A stretch of 64,000 nucleotides of DNA from Secundilactobacillus kimchicus JCM 15530 (GTDB lineage: Bacteria > Bacillota > Bacilli > Lactobacillales > Lactobacillaceae): NCBI RefSeq assembly GCF_001433995.1, contig NZ_AZCX01000010.1, positions 31,585 to 95,584 of the forward strand, given 5' to 3'. Below the pieces are notes generated by a model. It was not told the DNA's origin. It saw nothing but the letters and a program-made list of their open reading frames with translations, and did not search any database. This document shows positions 43,248-52,925 of the stretch, one piece after another; position 1 is the stretch's first letter, and each line of letters opens with the position of its first letter. Made by a program: the position numbers and the translations under genes.

Positions 43248-44225
43248 ATGACATTTAACTTAATAACAACGGCTCGTGCAGTACCGGATCAAATCATCAC
43301 GAACTCTGATCTAGCCAAAATAATGCCGACCAGTGACGAGTGGATCAAACAGCGAACGGGGATCGAACGTCGCCACCTCGCCTCAACTGAAACAACGGAG
43401 AGCTTATGCATCGACGTTGCCCAGCAGTTGGTGCAGGCCAATAGTATAGGGCCCAAACAAATTGATCTCATTGTGGTTGCCACCATGTCACCAACCTACA
43501 GCATGCCCAGTGTGGCCGCAACGGTTCAAGGCGCGATTGGTGCTGAAAACGCGGCGACGCTTGACGTCAATGCAGCGTGCACCGGGTTTGTCTACGCCAT
43601 GGCTGTTGCTCATGATATGGCAGTCGCAAAGGGCTATCAAAACGTCATCGTCATTGGCGGTGAGGTGATGAGTAAGTACCTTAACTGGCAGGATCGCAGT
43701 ACGGCAGTGTTGTTCGGTGATGGCGCCGCAGGGGTGTTATTAGCGCTGAACGAGGATGGCCAAGACCATTACTTGGGTGACGCGTTTAAAACCTTTGGCG
43801 AAAAAGGGCGCAGTCTCATGGCTGATTTTCGGCCGAACAATAGCCCCTTCGCTAAACCGGTAGAAGCCGACTCATACTTGACGATGGACGGTCATCAAAT
43901 CTACAACTTTGTGATTAAGAAGGCCCCGGTTGTCATTGAAGAGGTCCTTCAAAAGACCGGCCTGACGTTACCCGATATTGATTGGGTGGTTTTCCACCAA
44001 GCGAATGCCAGAATCATTCAACAACTCAGCAAAAAATTAGGGTTAACAGCCCAACAGTGCCCCATCAACATTGACGAATACGGAAATGTTGCAGCGGCGA
44101 GCGAACCATTGGTCTTAAACGACTTAGTGGCAAGCGGTCAACTAAAACCCGGCGACAAGGTGCTACTGTGTGGCTTTGGTGGCGGGTTGACAATTGGCGC
44201 TTCAATATTCGACTACTACAACTAA
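43248..44225 (+). CDS. fabH: 3-oxoacyl-ACP synthase III (KAS III)
   Basis: 325 residues. Catalytic Cys111 (NAACTGF), His in VFHQANARI and Asn in EYGNVAAAS. Starts elongation by condensing acetyl-CoA with malonyl-ACP. The last triad motif has V-A where most have T-S, a mild variation. Confidence 0.94.
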   Translation: MTFNLITTARAVPDQIITNSDLAKIMPTSDEWIKQRTGIERRHLASTETTESLCIDVAQQLVQANSIGPKQIDLIVVATMSPTYSMPSVAATVQGAIGAENAATLDVNAACTGFVYAMAVAHDMAVAKGYQNVIVIGGEVMSKYLNWQDRSTAVLFGDGAAGVLLALNEDGQDHYLGDAFKTFGEKGRSLMADFRPNNSPFAKPVEADSYLTMDGHQIYNFVIKKAPVVIEEVLQKTGLTLPDIDWVVFHQANARIIQQLSKKLGLTAQQCPINIDEYGNVAAASEPLVLNDLVASGQLKPGDKVLLCGFGGGLTIGASIFDYYN

Positions 44226-44250
44226 AACCATTTTGGAGGAATCAATTATT

Positions 44251-44496
44251 ATGTCAAAAGAAGAAATCATCGCAAAAATCATGAACGTATTACAACAAGA
44301 CGACAGCATGGAAGGTAAAGACATCACGCCTGATATGTCATTCAAGCAAGAAATGAACTTAGACAGTCTTGACGTTTTTGAACTCGTTAACGAAATCGAA
44401 GATGAATTTGAAATCGAAATTGACACGGATGAAAGCTTAGACACAGTTAACCAAGTGGCAGACTACGTCCAAAAGCAATTAGCAGCTAAGGAATAA
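44251..44496 (+). CDS. acpP: Acyl carrier protein
   Basis: 81 residues, acidic, with phosphopantetheine attachment Ser39 in NLDSLDVFEL. ATG 44251 with TTTGGAGGA 9 nt upstream. Confidence 0.95.
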   Translation: MSKEEIIAKIMNVLQQDDSMEGKDITPDMSFKQEMNLDSLDVFELVNEIEDEFEIEIDTDESLDTVNQVADYVQKQLAAKE

Positions 44497-44499
44497 TCA

Positions 44500-45402
44500 A
44501 TGGCAAAAACGGCTTATTTATTTGCGGGTCAGGGTGCCCAAACACTTGGAATGGGTCAAGACCTATACCGTGAAGAGCCCAGCTATCGCCAAACGGTCAC
44601 GCAGGCTTCTGACATTCTTGGCATTAACCTCGCTGATCCGGAGGTTGCGGCTGCACCAGAAAACACGCAGGTTGCAATTTTGACGATGAGCTATGGCATC
44701 TGGCGGTTGATTGCGCCAACAGCGGCAACGCCTGTTGGACTGGTGGGATTAAGTCTAGGTGAGTATAGTGCGCTGGTTGCTGCTGGCAGTTTGTCATTTG
44801 AAGACGGCTTACGGCTCGTGGCAGACCGGTCTCGCTATATGGCGGCGGCTGGTCATGAAACACCGGGGAAAATGGCCGCGGTGTTAACGGACCAGCAAAC
44901 CATTGTCCAAGAACTGTGCGATAAGATCGATGGGGTCTACATTGCCAACTACAATACGCTTAATCAGCTTGTGGTCGGTGGTACCCCTGAGGCGGTGAAA
45001 CAGCTCAAACAGGCCTTGAAGGATCATAAAATTCGAGTGGTGCCGCTCAAGGTTGCTGTTAGTTCCCACACGCCATTAATGGCAAGTGCCTCAGAAAAAT
45101 TGGGCCAACGATTGGAAACGGTGGCGTTTACCGCCCCTAAGTGGCCGGTTTGGAGTAATACAACCGGTCAGCCATTTGCTGTTGAACATTTAGCGGCGAC
45201 CTTGGTTGACCAGCTAGTTGCGCCCACGCATTTTTATGATGATTTTCGAGGCCTGACGGCGGCAGGTGCGGACCAGTTTGTTGAAATTGGCCCCGGTCAC
45301 GTTTTAAGTAGCTTTGCTAAGCAGATTGCACCAGCTGCCAAACGGTACCAAATTAATGATATGACAACGTTAAACGCAGTGAGAAGCGAATTAGGATGGT
45401 GA
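44500..45402 (+). CDS. fabD: Malonyl-CoA:ACP transacylase
   Basis: 300 residues. Oxyanion QGAQ near the N-terminus, nucleophile Ser85 in VGLSLGEYSAL (Leu in place of the common His of GHSLGE), His in VAVSSHTPLM. Loads malonyl onto ACP. Starts 3 nt after acpP. Confidence 0.94.
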   Translation: MAKTAYLFAGQGAQTLGMGQDLYREEPSYRQTVTQASDILGINLADPEVAAAPENTQVAILTMSYGIWRLIAPTAATPVGLVGLSLGEYSALVAAGSLSFEDGLRLVADRSRYMAAAGHETPGKMAAVLTDQQTIVQELCDKIDGVYIANYNTLNQLVVGGTPEAVKQLKQALKDHKIRVVPLKVAVSSHTPLMASASEKLGQRLETVAFTAPKWPVWSNTTGQPFAVEHLAATLVDQLVAPTHFYDDFRGLTAAGADQFVEIGPGHVLSSFAKQIAPAAKRYQINDMTTLNAVRSELGW

Positions 45403-45408
45403 GTAAAA

Positions 45409-46128
45409 ATGGCAGATGGAGTTGTGCTGATCACCGGCGGTAATCGCGGAATTGGTCTAGCAATAGCAGAACGGCTAGCGGGTGATGGCGAGAATGTTGT
45501 CATCACAACCCGTCACGAGTTACCAGAATCGCAGTTGGCTGCCCTTGATGCGTTGGGCATCCACACGGTTGTGGGAGATGTGACGGATGAAGCTGAGGCC
45601 CAGCGGATGGTTAATGACGCAATGAAACACGGCGAATGGTTAAGGGGGTTAATTAATAATGCCGGGATTAACCGGGATAAGTTAATGACTCGGATGAGCA
45701 CTGAGGACTTTAATGCGGTACTCCAAACGAACCTAGTCGGTGCTTTTAACATGTCAAAACCGGCGTTGAAGCTGATGCAAAAGCAACGCCAGGGTAGCAT
45801 TATTCACATGGCCAGTGTGGTGGGATTGACTGGAAACGTCGGTCAAGCCAACTATGCGGCCAGCAAAGCCGGGTTGATTGGGCTAATGAAAACCATTGCC
45901 AAAGAAGGCGGCCTTCGTCAGGTTCGCAGCAATGCGATTGCTCCTGGGATGGTCGAGACCGACATGACGGATGCACTCAGCGATAAGACGAAAGAAGCCA
46001 TTCTGGCTGAAATTCCGGCTAAACGATTCGCGAAACCAGCCGAAATTGCCGATGTTTGTGCCTTTTTATTAAATAACGAATACGTCACTGGCCAGGTCAT
46101 TACAATCGATGGTGGCTTGACCCTTTAG
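45409..46128 (+). CDS. fabG: 3-oxoacyl-ACP reductase
   Basis: 239 residues, SDR fold: NADPH-binding GGNRGIGLAIA, NNAG, catalytic Ser136-Tyr149-Lys153. C-terminal VTGQVITIDGGLTL. Confidence 0.94.
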   Translation: MADGVVLITGGNRGIGLAIAERLAGDGENVVITTRHELPESQLAALDALGIHTVVGDVTDEAEAQRMVNDAMKHGEWLRGLINNAGINRDKLMTRMSTEDFNAVLQTNLVGAFNMSKPALKLMQKQRQGSIIHMASVVGLTGNVGQANYAASKAGLIGLMKTIAKEGGLRQVRSNAIAPGMVETDMTDALSDKTKEAILAEIPAKRFAKPAEIADVCAFLLNNEYVTGQVITIDGGLTL

Positions 46129-46137
46129 GAGGTCCAC

Positions 46138-47358
46138 ATGGAACGAGTAGTTGTAACGGGAATGGGTGCAGTGACACCTCTAGGAAACGATGCCAAAACC
46201 TTTTTGAACGGTGTGGCAGATAGTCGGGTTGGCATTGCGCCAATCACCAAGTTCACTGCGGATACTGGCATTACCGTCGCTGGTGAAGTGAAGGACTTTG
46301 AGGCGACTAAGCGCTTGTCAGCCAAGACGGCGAAACGGATGGACCTGTTTTCTCAGTATGCTTTATACAGTGCGATTGAAGCGATGGAAAACGCGGGGCT
46401 AGAACCCGATAACGTTGTCTCAGAGGACTTTGGTGTCATCTACGGTTCAGGAATTGGTGGCTTGACCACCATTCAAGAACAAGTCATCAAAATGCATGAT
46501 AAGGGCCCAAAGCGGGTTTCACCGCTTTTTGTCTCCAATTCAATCATTAATATGGCTGCCGGTAATCTGTCGATTTATTTTAAGGCGGAAAACATTAGTG
46601 AAGCCGTTGTCACGGCTTGTGCCTCTGCAACGAACGCCATTGGCGACGCCTTTGAACAAATTAAATTGGGCCGTGCTCAGGTCATGATGACCGGGGGCTC
46701 AGAAGCGTCTGTCAACGAAATTGGGATTGCCGGCTTTGCTGCCTTGACCGCGTTATCTAAGTCGACAGATCCATTAAAGGCCTCAATGCCGTTTGATGTG
46801 AACCGCAACGGTTTCGTCATGGGTGAAGGCGGCGCCACACTGATTCTTGAAAGTTTGACCCATGCCCAAGCTAGAAACGCGCCCATCCTAGCCGAGATTG
46901 TCGGTTACGGGCGAACCTCAGACGCCTATCACGTCACTGCCCCTGATCCTTCCGGCAAGGGTGCAAAACGCGCGATGAGTCAGGCGATTTCAGAAGCCGG
47001 TATCAAACCAAAAGACGTCGGGTACATCAACGCGCATGGTACGGCCACCAAGGCGAACGATGCGGGTGAAGCGCGCGCTATCGCGGACTTGTTTGGTCAA
47101 GATGTCTTGGTCAGCAGCACCAAGGGAATGACCGGCCACTTATTAGGTGCGGCTGGCGCAATTGAAGCCGTTGCCACAATTGGCGCTTTAAATGGTCAGT
47201 TACCACAAAACGTGGGGGTCTACGATCAAGATCCAGAAACCCCCGTCACATTGGTGAATGCGGACAATGCGCACCAACAAGTGAATTATGCGTTAAGTAA
47301 CTCGTTTGGATTCGGCGGCCACAACGCCGTGATTGCCTTTAAACGCTGGGAGGGATAA
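46138..47358 (+). CDS. fabF: 3-oxoacyl-ACP synthase II (KAS II)
   Basis: 406 residues with nucleophile Cys161 (VTACASATNA), His in NAHGTATKAND and GMTGHLLGAAGA. Elongation condensing enzyme; AGGAGG before ATG 46138. Confidence 0.95.
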   Translation: MERVVVTGMGAVTPLGNDAKTFLNGVADSRVGIAPITKFTADTGITVAGEVKDFEATKRLSAKTAKRMDLFSQYALYSAIEAMENAGLEPDNVVSEDFGVIYGSGIGGLTTIQEQVIKMHDKGPKRVSPLFVSNSIINMAAGNLSIYFKAENISEAVVTACASATNAIGDAFEQIKLGRAQVMMTGGSEASVNEIGIAGFAALTALSKSTDPLKASMPFDVNRNGFVMGEGGATLILESLTHAQARNAPILAEIVGYGRTSDAYHVTAPDPSGKGAKRAMSQAISEAGIKPKDVGYINAHGTATKANDAGEARAIADLFGQDVLVSSTKGMTGHLLGAAGAIEAVATIGALNGQLPQNVGVYDQDPETPVTLVNADNAHQQVNYALSNSFGFGGHNAVIAFKRWEG

Positions 47359-47360
47359 GC

Positions 47361-47786
47361 GTGAACGAGCAAGAAATTGAACGTCTCGTTGATAAGTTCG
47401 AGCGGTCCTCATTAAACGAAATGCAAATTAGTGACAACAATTTCAAGTTGTTGTTAACCAAGCCTCATCACTCAAATGCAGCTAATTCGGCTGCACCAGT
47501 GGCAACTTCGGCACCCGTCCAAACTGCTGAAGCACCCACTGAGGATGGTGCCGTTGTGCCGGCGCCGCTGGTTGGCCTTGTTTACTTAGCGGCTCAACCG
47601 GGCAAGCCCGTGTTTAAAAGCGTGGGAGATCAGGTTAAAGCCGGCGATGTTGTCTGCTTGATTGAGGCCATGAAAGTCGTGAACGAAGTGAAGAGCCCGT
47701 ATGATGGCATTTTGCGTGAGGTTTTAGTTGAGGACGGCAGCCTCGTTGAATACGATCAACCGCTCTTTAGAATCGAGAAGAATTGA
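47361..47786 (+). CDS. accB: Biotin carboxyl carrier protein of acetyl-CoA carboxylase
   Basis: 141 residues from GTG 47361. Helical N-terminus, Ala/Pro-rich linker (about 38-60) and biotinyl domain with Lys105 in LIEAMKVVNEV. Thr or Val after the biotinyl MK is normal in this family. Substrate of BirA encoded at the operon end. Confidence 0.94.
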   Translation: MNEQEIERLVDKFERSSLNEMQISDNNFKLLLTKPHHSNAANSAAPVATSAPVQTAEAPTEDGAVVPAPLVGLVYLAAQPGKPVFKSVGDQVKAGDVVCLIEAMKVVNEVKSPYDGILREVLVEDGSLVEYDQPLFRIEKN

Positions 47787-47787
47787 T

Positions 47788-48204
47788 ATGGATATTAAAG
47801 ACGTGATTCCGCAGCGCCCACCCTTTTTATTTATTGACGAGATTAAAGCCGTCGAACCAGGAGTGGGAGCAGATACAACGAAACTGGTCACCATTAACGA
47901 GTGGTATTTTCGGGGGCAACCCAACGACAAGGTCGCACCCATGTTTATGCTACTAGAAATGATGGCTCAAACCGGCGCACTGGCAATTTTAAGCGACCAA
48001 GCTGCTGGCAAAAACGTCTTGTTTGGTGGGGTCAAAGCCGCCGAATACACTGTGGCGGTCCACCCTGGCGACCAGCTAGATTGTCATGTGGCCCTATTAA
48101 AACAACGCCACGGCATTGGAATCGGTAGTGGCGAAATTAAGGTCGATGGTCAAGTGGTGTTTTCTGCCACGCTAATTTTTGCCATTGTTGAAACAGAGGA
48201 GTGA
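47788..48204 (+). CDS. FabZ-like hot-dog protein lacking the catalytic His
   Basis: 138 residues from ATG 47788. N-terminus DVIPQRPPFLFIDEI is clearly FabZ-like and the Glu57 equivalent is kept (LLEMMAQTGA), but the HFPGxPVMPG loop is replaced by YFRGQPNDKVAPMF, one residue shorter, so the catalytic His is Gln44. It sits where fabZ normally stands in lactic acid bacterial fab operons. It may be a structural or regulatory subunit, a partner of the canonical FabZ, or have a different reaction. Not recognised as a characterised protein. Confidence 0.8.
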   Translation: MDIKDVIPQRPPFLFIDEIKAVEPGVGADTTKLVTINEWYFRGQPNDKVAPMFMLLEMMAQTGALAILSDQAAGKNVLFGGVKAAEYTVAVHPGDQLDCHVALLKQRHGIGIGSGEIKVDGQVVFSATLIFAIVETEE

Positions 48205-48209
48205 AACCC

Positions 48210-49583
48210 ATGTTTAAAAAAGTCCTGGTTGCTAACCGTGGTGAAATTGCCGTTCAGGTGATCCGTAACTTACACGAGATGGCGATTGAAGCCGTGGCTG
48301 TGTATTCGACCGCTGACCGGGATGCCTACTTCGTAGAACTTGCAGATGAGGCCGTTTGTATCGGGGCGCCTTTGCCGGAACAATCATACCTAGATATGAA
48401 AAGCATCGTGACCGTTGCGTGTCTGCTCGGCTGTGATGCTGTCCATCCCGGGTATGGTTTTTTGTCCGAAAATGCTGAATTTGTAGCGTTGTGCCAAGAA
48501 GTGGGGCTAACCTTTATTGGTCCTCAATCGGAAACTGTCGCCCTAATGGGTGATAAGGCTAGCGCCCGTGAAGTCATGCAAGCTGCGGGGGTTCCGGTTA
48601 TTCCTGGCAGCGATGGGACAATTTCAGATCTGAACGCGGCCTTAACCCTTGCCGAAAAAATTGGGTATCCAGTGATGCTGAAATCCGCTGCTGGCGGTGG
48701 CGGCAAAGGTATGCGACGCGTCGACGACAAAGCTGCATTAACTGTCGCCTTTGAAGACGTTAAACGTGAATCTCAGCTATCGTTTGGTGAAACTGGCATC
48801 TATTTGGAAAAGGTCATCGAACATGCAAAGCACATTGAGATGCAAGTGATTGCCGATGACTTTGGTCACGTGGTGTACTTTCCGGAACGGGACTGTTCAC
48901 CGCAACGCCACCACCAAAAGTTAGTCGAAGAAAGTCCTAGTTCCTTGATTTCGGCCGAGCGTCGTGCTGAGTTAGGCGCCATTGTGGTAAAGGCCTGCCA
49001 AAGCGTGAACTACCGGAATACAGGTACTTTTGAGTTCTTAATGGATCCTGATCAACGGTTTTATTTCATGGAAATGAACACCCGGTTGCAAGTTGAACAC
49101 ACTGTGTCCGAGGAAGTGACTGGCGTTGAGATGATTAAAGCCCAGGTTCTGGTAGCAGCTCACCAACCGCTACCGTTTGACCAAGCAGATGTTCAGGTGA
49201 CCCAGTTTGCAGTTGAATGCCGGATTAATGCTGAAAACCCAGCGGCCCAGTTCATGCCAGCTGCTGGGGACGTCACTGGCCTGTTCCTACCGGTTGGGAC
49301 CCACGGCGTTAGAATTGACACTGGCCTGCGTGAAGTGGACACCATTTCACCCTACTATGACTCGATGATTGCTAAGTTGGTCACCAGCGGGTCAAATCGG
49401 GCGGCGGCGTTGAAGAAGATGCAACGGTTGCTGACGGAGCTCAAAGTCACCGGATTGACAACTAATCAGGCATTTCTAGTGGATTTGGTTGCCAGTCCTG
49501 AATTTGTCGCGGACGAAGTGACCATTGAGTCCGTTGAACAGACGATATTACCGAGGTGGTTAGATGATGCCAGCAAAGTTTAA
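48210..49583 (+). CDS. accC: Acetyl-CoA carboxylase, biotin carboxylase subunit
   Basis: 457 residues from ATG 48210 with AGAGGAG 8 nt upstream. Pre-ATP-grasp (VLVANRGEIAVQVIRNL), ATP-grasp Gly loop AAGGGGKGM, EMNTRLQVEHTVSE and C-terminal domain. Carboxylates biotin on AccB. Ends 20 nt inside accD. Confidence 0.95.
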   Translation: MFKKVLVANRGEIAVQVIRNLHEMAIEAVAVYSTADRDAYFVELADEAVCIGAPLPEQSYLDMKSIVTVACLLGCDAVHPGYGFLSENAEFVALCQEVGLTFIGPQSETVALMGDKASAREVMQAAGVPVIPGSDGTISDLNAALTLAEKIGYPVMLKSAAGGGGKGMRRVDDKAALTVAFEDVKRESQLSFGETGIYLEKVIEHAKHIEMQVIADDFGHVVYFPERDCSPQRHHQKLVEESPSSLISAERRAELGAIVVKACQSVNYRNTGTFEFLMDPDQRFYFMEMNTRLQVEHTVSEEVTGVEMIKAQVLVAAHQPLPFDQADVQVTQFAVECRINAENPAAQFMPAAGDVTGLFLPVGTHGVRIDTGLREVDTISPYYDSMIAKLVTSGSNRAAALKKMQRLLTELKVTGLTTNQAFLVDLVASPEFVADEVTIESVEQTILPRWLDDASKV

Positions 49584-50397
49584 TGGGTTAGATAAATCGA
49601 CTCTGGCAAAACGGATGGATAAGATTCCGTCAGATTTATACGTGACGTGTCCGTACTGTAAGCAAAGTGTCTACCACCAGAAGTTGGGCCCCTTTCAAGA
49701 GTGCCCCCATTGTGGGTATGGCTTTCGGCTGGGAGCGGCCGCACGCTTAAAAATAGTCACTGACAAATTTGAAGCATTCGATGCGGAGCTAGCGGTTGAC
49801 CCAGCTCTTGTTGATGATCAATACGCTGAAAAATTAACGAAAGCTAAGCAGCATTCTGGCCTGCCAGAAAGCGTTGTAACGGGGATGGCGACCATCGACA
49901 GTTTGCAGGTGGCGATTGGCGTGATGGATTCCAACTTCATGATGGGTTCGTTGGGATCGGCGACGGGTGAGAAGTTGACCCGGCTGTTCGAAGAAGCTAC
50001 AAGGCGACGTTTACCAGTTGTGCTGTATACCGCATCTGGCGGTGCTCGGATGCAAGAGGGCCTGCATTCTTTGATGCAAATGGCCAAAGTCACTCAAGCA
50101 GTCACGGCCCATGGTGAAGCAGGGCTGTGTTACTTGGTGGTGTTAACTGATCCCACAACGGGCGGCGTGACCGCCAGTTTTGCGATGGAAGCTGACATTA
50201 CGCTGGCTGAACCCCATGCGCTCATTGGGTTTACGGGGCGCCGGGTGATTGAATCAACCTTGCATATTAAGCCACCGGCTGATTTTCAACGAGCTGAAAC
50301 GTTACTGGCTAATGGTTTTGTGGACGATATCGTGGCTCGGTCGGCACAAAAGGCCACCATTGTGTCGTTACTAAAACTGTCCCAAGGAGGCGCCTAG
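49564..50397 (+). CDS. accD: Acetyl-CoA carboxylase carboxyltransferase subunit beta
   Basis: 277 residues. N-terminal zinc ribbon Cys29, Cys32, Cys47, Cys50; crotonase-type core with GSLGSATGEK and ASGGARMQEG. A second Met codon at 49567 is an alternative start. Overlaps accC; abuts accA. Confidence 0.94.
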   Translation: MMPAKFNGLDKSTLAKRMDKIPSDLYVTCPYCKQSVYHQKLGPFQECPHCGYGFRLGAAARLKIVTDKFEAFDAELAVDPALVDDQYAEKLTKAKQHSGLPESVVTGMATIDSLQVAIGVMDSNFMMGSLGSATGEKLTRLFEEATRRRLPVVLYTASGGARMQEGLHSLMQMAKVTQAVTAHGEAGLCYLVVLTDPTTGGVTASFAMEADITLAEPHALIGFTGRRVIESTLHIKPPADFQRAETLLANGFVDDIVARSAQKATIVSLLKLSQGGA

Positions 50398-51168
50398 ATG
50401 AGTGAAAATGCAGCGTACGATATCGTTCAGGCGGCACGGAGTCAGTCAAAAATTGATAGTTACACGTTGATTAATGGGGTATTTAGTGATTTTCATGAGT
50501 TGCACGGGGATCGGTTACACGGCGATGATCCGGCCTTGATTGGTGGTGTCGGCCGCTTGAACGGTCGGCCAGTGACCATTTTGGCGACTAATAAGGGCCG
50601 TGACATGGCGGAAGGTCAGGCGACTCACTTTGGCGGTGTTAGTCCAGATGGCTACCGTAAGGCGATTCGATTAATGAAACAGTCGACTAAGTTTAACCGC
50701 CCCATCGTTGCGTTAATTAACACACCAGGCGCATATCCTGGCGTGGAAGCCGAGTACGGCGGGCAGGGGGAAGCAATTGCTCGAAGCATTCAAACCGGCC
50801 TTGGCCAACCAGTACCATATCTGAGCCTCATTTTTGGTGAAGCGGGTAGTGGCGGCGCCTTGGCACTTGCAACGGGTGATGAAGTTTGGATGCTTGAAAA
50901 AAGTACTTACTCGGTGGTGTCACCGGAAGGGTACGCGTCGATTCTATGGCGGGATGGGAAACTGGCCGACCAAGCTGCGGCGAAGATGAAGCTCACGCCT
51001 AGCGAGCTACTAGCCGCTGGGTTTGTTGACCGGGTCTTGCCCGAGGTGACGACACCCGAGACGTTATCCGCCTTAACGACTCAATTAGATCTTAAAATCA
51101 CGGCGCTGGCAAAACTGCCTGTTGCCGAGCTGATGGCAGCAAGGCGTCAGCGTTATCGTCAATTTTAA
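50398..51168 (+). CDS. accA: Acetyl-CoA carboxylase carboxyltransferase subunit alpha
   Basis: 256 residues. GDDPALIGGVG, NTPGAYPGVEAE and GEAGSGGALALA are the AccA core motifs. The N-terminal helical extension of E. coli AccA is reduced, as usual in lactobacilli. Confidence 0.94.
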   Translation: MSENAAYDIVQAARSQSKIDSYTLINGVFSDFHELHGDRLHGDDPALIGGVGRLNGRPVTILATNKGRDMAEGQATHFGGVSPDGYRKAIRLMKQSTKFNRPIVALINTPGAYPGVEAEYGGQGEAIARSIQTGLGQPVPYLSLIFGEAGSGGALALATGDEVWMLEKSTYSVVSPEGYASILWRDGKLADQAAAKMKLTPSELLAAGFVDRVLPEVTTPETLSALTTQLDLKITALAKLPVAELMAARRQRYRQF

Positions 51169-51192
51169 CCACTATTAGGAAGGGATGAAGAA

Positions 51193-51948
51193 ATGGACGT
51201 TGTGACGGGAAAAACCATCGTCATTATGGGAGTTGCGAATAAGAGTAGTATTGCATGGGGGTGCGCGCAGGCCATCCAGGAAAATGGCGGTCAAGTTATT
51301 TTGACCTATCAAAATGAGCGAATTAAGCGCAGTCTTGAACGGTTTGTACCGGAAGAGATGCCAATGATTCAGTGTGATGTGTCTGACGAGGAAACGGTGG
51401 TTCAAGCCTTTACAACGATTAAGGACCAATACGGCCACGTCGATGGTTTAATTCACGCGATTGCATATGCCGATAAGGAGAGTTTGGAGAACCCAGTTCT
51501 TCAGATTTCTAAAGAAGGGTATAACCTGGCCCAAGACGTCAGCGCATACTCGTTTATTCTAGTATCACGGTTGGCAACCGAAATTTTCCCTGATTTAATA
51601 AGCCTTGTCACGTTGACTTACTTTGGCTCAACGCACGTGATTCCCAACTATAACATTATGGGGGTCGCTAAGGCGGCACTTGAAGCCAACGTCCGTTATC
51701 TCGCCAAAGAACTTGGTGATCGTCACGTTCGCGTAAATGCTATCTCGGCTGGGGCCGTGAAAACATTAGCTGTGACAGGGGTTAAAAACTCCAGCACCCT
51801 GCTGAAAATGTCGCAGGAACGAACGGTTGATGGGGTGTCCGTGACCAAGTCAGAAATCGGCAACGTGGCCACGTTCTTGTTGAGCGATTTATCAACGGCC
51901 ATTACCGGCGACGTCATTTATGCGGATAAAGGGGTTCACCTCATTTAG
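51193..51948 (+). CDS. fabI: Enoyl-ACP reductase (NADH)
   Basis: 251 residues, divergent SDR. GVANKSSIAWG cofactor motif, HAIAYADKE, catalytic Tyr-x6-Lys in NYNIMGVAKAAL. Completes the elongation cycle. Confidence 0.94.
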   Translation: MDVVTGKTIVIMGVANKSSIAWGCAQAIQENGGQVILTYQNERIKRSLERFVPEEMPMIQCDVSDEETVVQAFTTIKDQYGHVDGLIHAIAYADKESLENPVLQISKEGYNLAQDVSAYSFILVSRLATEIFPDLISLVTLTYFGSTHVIPNYNIMGVAKAALEANVRYLAKELGDRHVRVNAISAGAVKTLAVTGVKNSSTLLKMSQERTVDGVSVTKSEIGNVATFLLSDLSTAITGDVIYADKGVHLI

Positions 51949-51957
51949 GAGGCGTTA

Positions 51958-52767
51958 ATGCGCGATGATTTAAAAGCAACGGTGATTCGAGAAAACCTGC
52001 CATCCCAATGGCTGGTTGATCCTCGGGTGACGGTGTTGCCAAGCGTTGATTCCACCAATACTTATGCTAAGCAACGGCTCAATCACCGACCTGAAATCGT
52101 AGTGGCAGAGCGTCAAACGGCGGGAAAGGGCCGGTTTCATCACCGGTTCGTGTCCCCCGCTCAGTCTGGCATTTATCTCACGATTGTTTGGCCCCTCAAC
52201 GACCAAGCAGACGGGGGACTTGAGGCCGCGCGAGCAGCGGTGGCGGTTGTCCAGGCGGTAGCAGCGGTCACGGGTCTTGAGCTCGCTATAAAATGGCCGA
52301 ATGACTTGGTGTTTCGGCATCAAAAACGCGGTGGTCTCTTAATTGAACAAGTTCAAACCTCAGCTGGTTGGCAGTTGTTAATTGGGATTGGGTTAAATCT
52401 TGCAGCGACTGATGTTCCAGCATTACCGGTCAGCTTAACGCTGGCTGATACCCCCAATCAACAATGGACGCGAAACCAGGTGATTGCGGCCATCTACGGT
52501 CAGTTGACGGCGTTGTTCCAACAACCGGCCGCGACGTGGTTGGCGGTTTACCGGCAATCTGTCTTATGGGTTGGCGAACGCGTTCAATTTAATGTTAGTG
52601 GGCAAGCGATGATCGGAATATTACAGGGGTTTGATCCCCATAACCGGCTCCAAGTTCAGCCCCAAACGGGTCCGCTGTTAGTGCTTGAGGCTGAACGAGT
52701 GAGTGAATTGATGCCTCTCGACCAGGATTATCAAAAGCCAAATGAACCTAGTAACGACTTCACTTGA
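51958..52767 (+). CDS. birA: Biotin-protein ligase, no DNA-binding domain
   Basis: 269 residues: catalytic domain only (DSTNTYAKQ, ERQTAGKGRFHH biotinyl-AMP loop, KWPNDL, GGLLIE) and a C-terminal SH3-like domain. No N-terminal HTH, so it is a ligase without repressor function; biotin control of bioY must come from FabT or elsewhere. Ten bases after fabI. Confidence 0.92.
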   Translation: MRDDLKATVIRENLPSQWLVDPRVTVLPSVDSTNTYAKQRLNHRPEIVVAERQTAGKGRFHHRFVSPAQSGIYLTIVWPLNDQADGGLEAARAAVAVVQAVAAVTGLELAIKWPNDLVFRHQKRGGLLIEQVQTSAGWQLLIGIGLNLAATDVPALPVSLTLADTPNQQWTRNQVIAAIYGQLTALFQQPAATWLAVYRQSVLWVGERVQFNVSGQAMIGILQGFDPHNRLQVQPQTGPLLVLEAERVSELMPLDQDYQKPNEPSNDFT

Positions 52768-52787
52768 GTTAGAGTGAAGTCGTTTTT
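52753..52787 (+). terminator. Terminator of the fab operon
   Basis: AACGACTTCAC...GTGAAGTCGTT hairpin with T5; the first arm lies inside the last birA codons. Confidence 0.9.
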
Positions 52788-52925
52788 GTGTTCGATAAGG
52801 ATTAATTAAAGTCGGACACTTATGGGACACCGTCGCCAACCCGATCAAATCAGAATAAATGCTTTCATCATATTCTAATTTGATGTAAAGTAATTCTAAT
52901 CAAAACCACATGAGGAGGGATTGGG

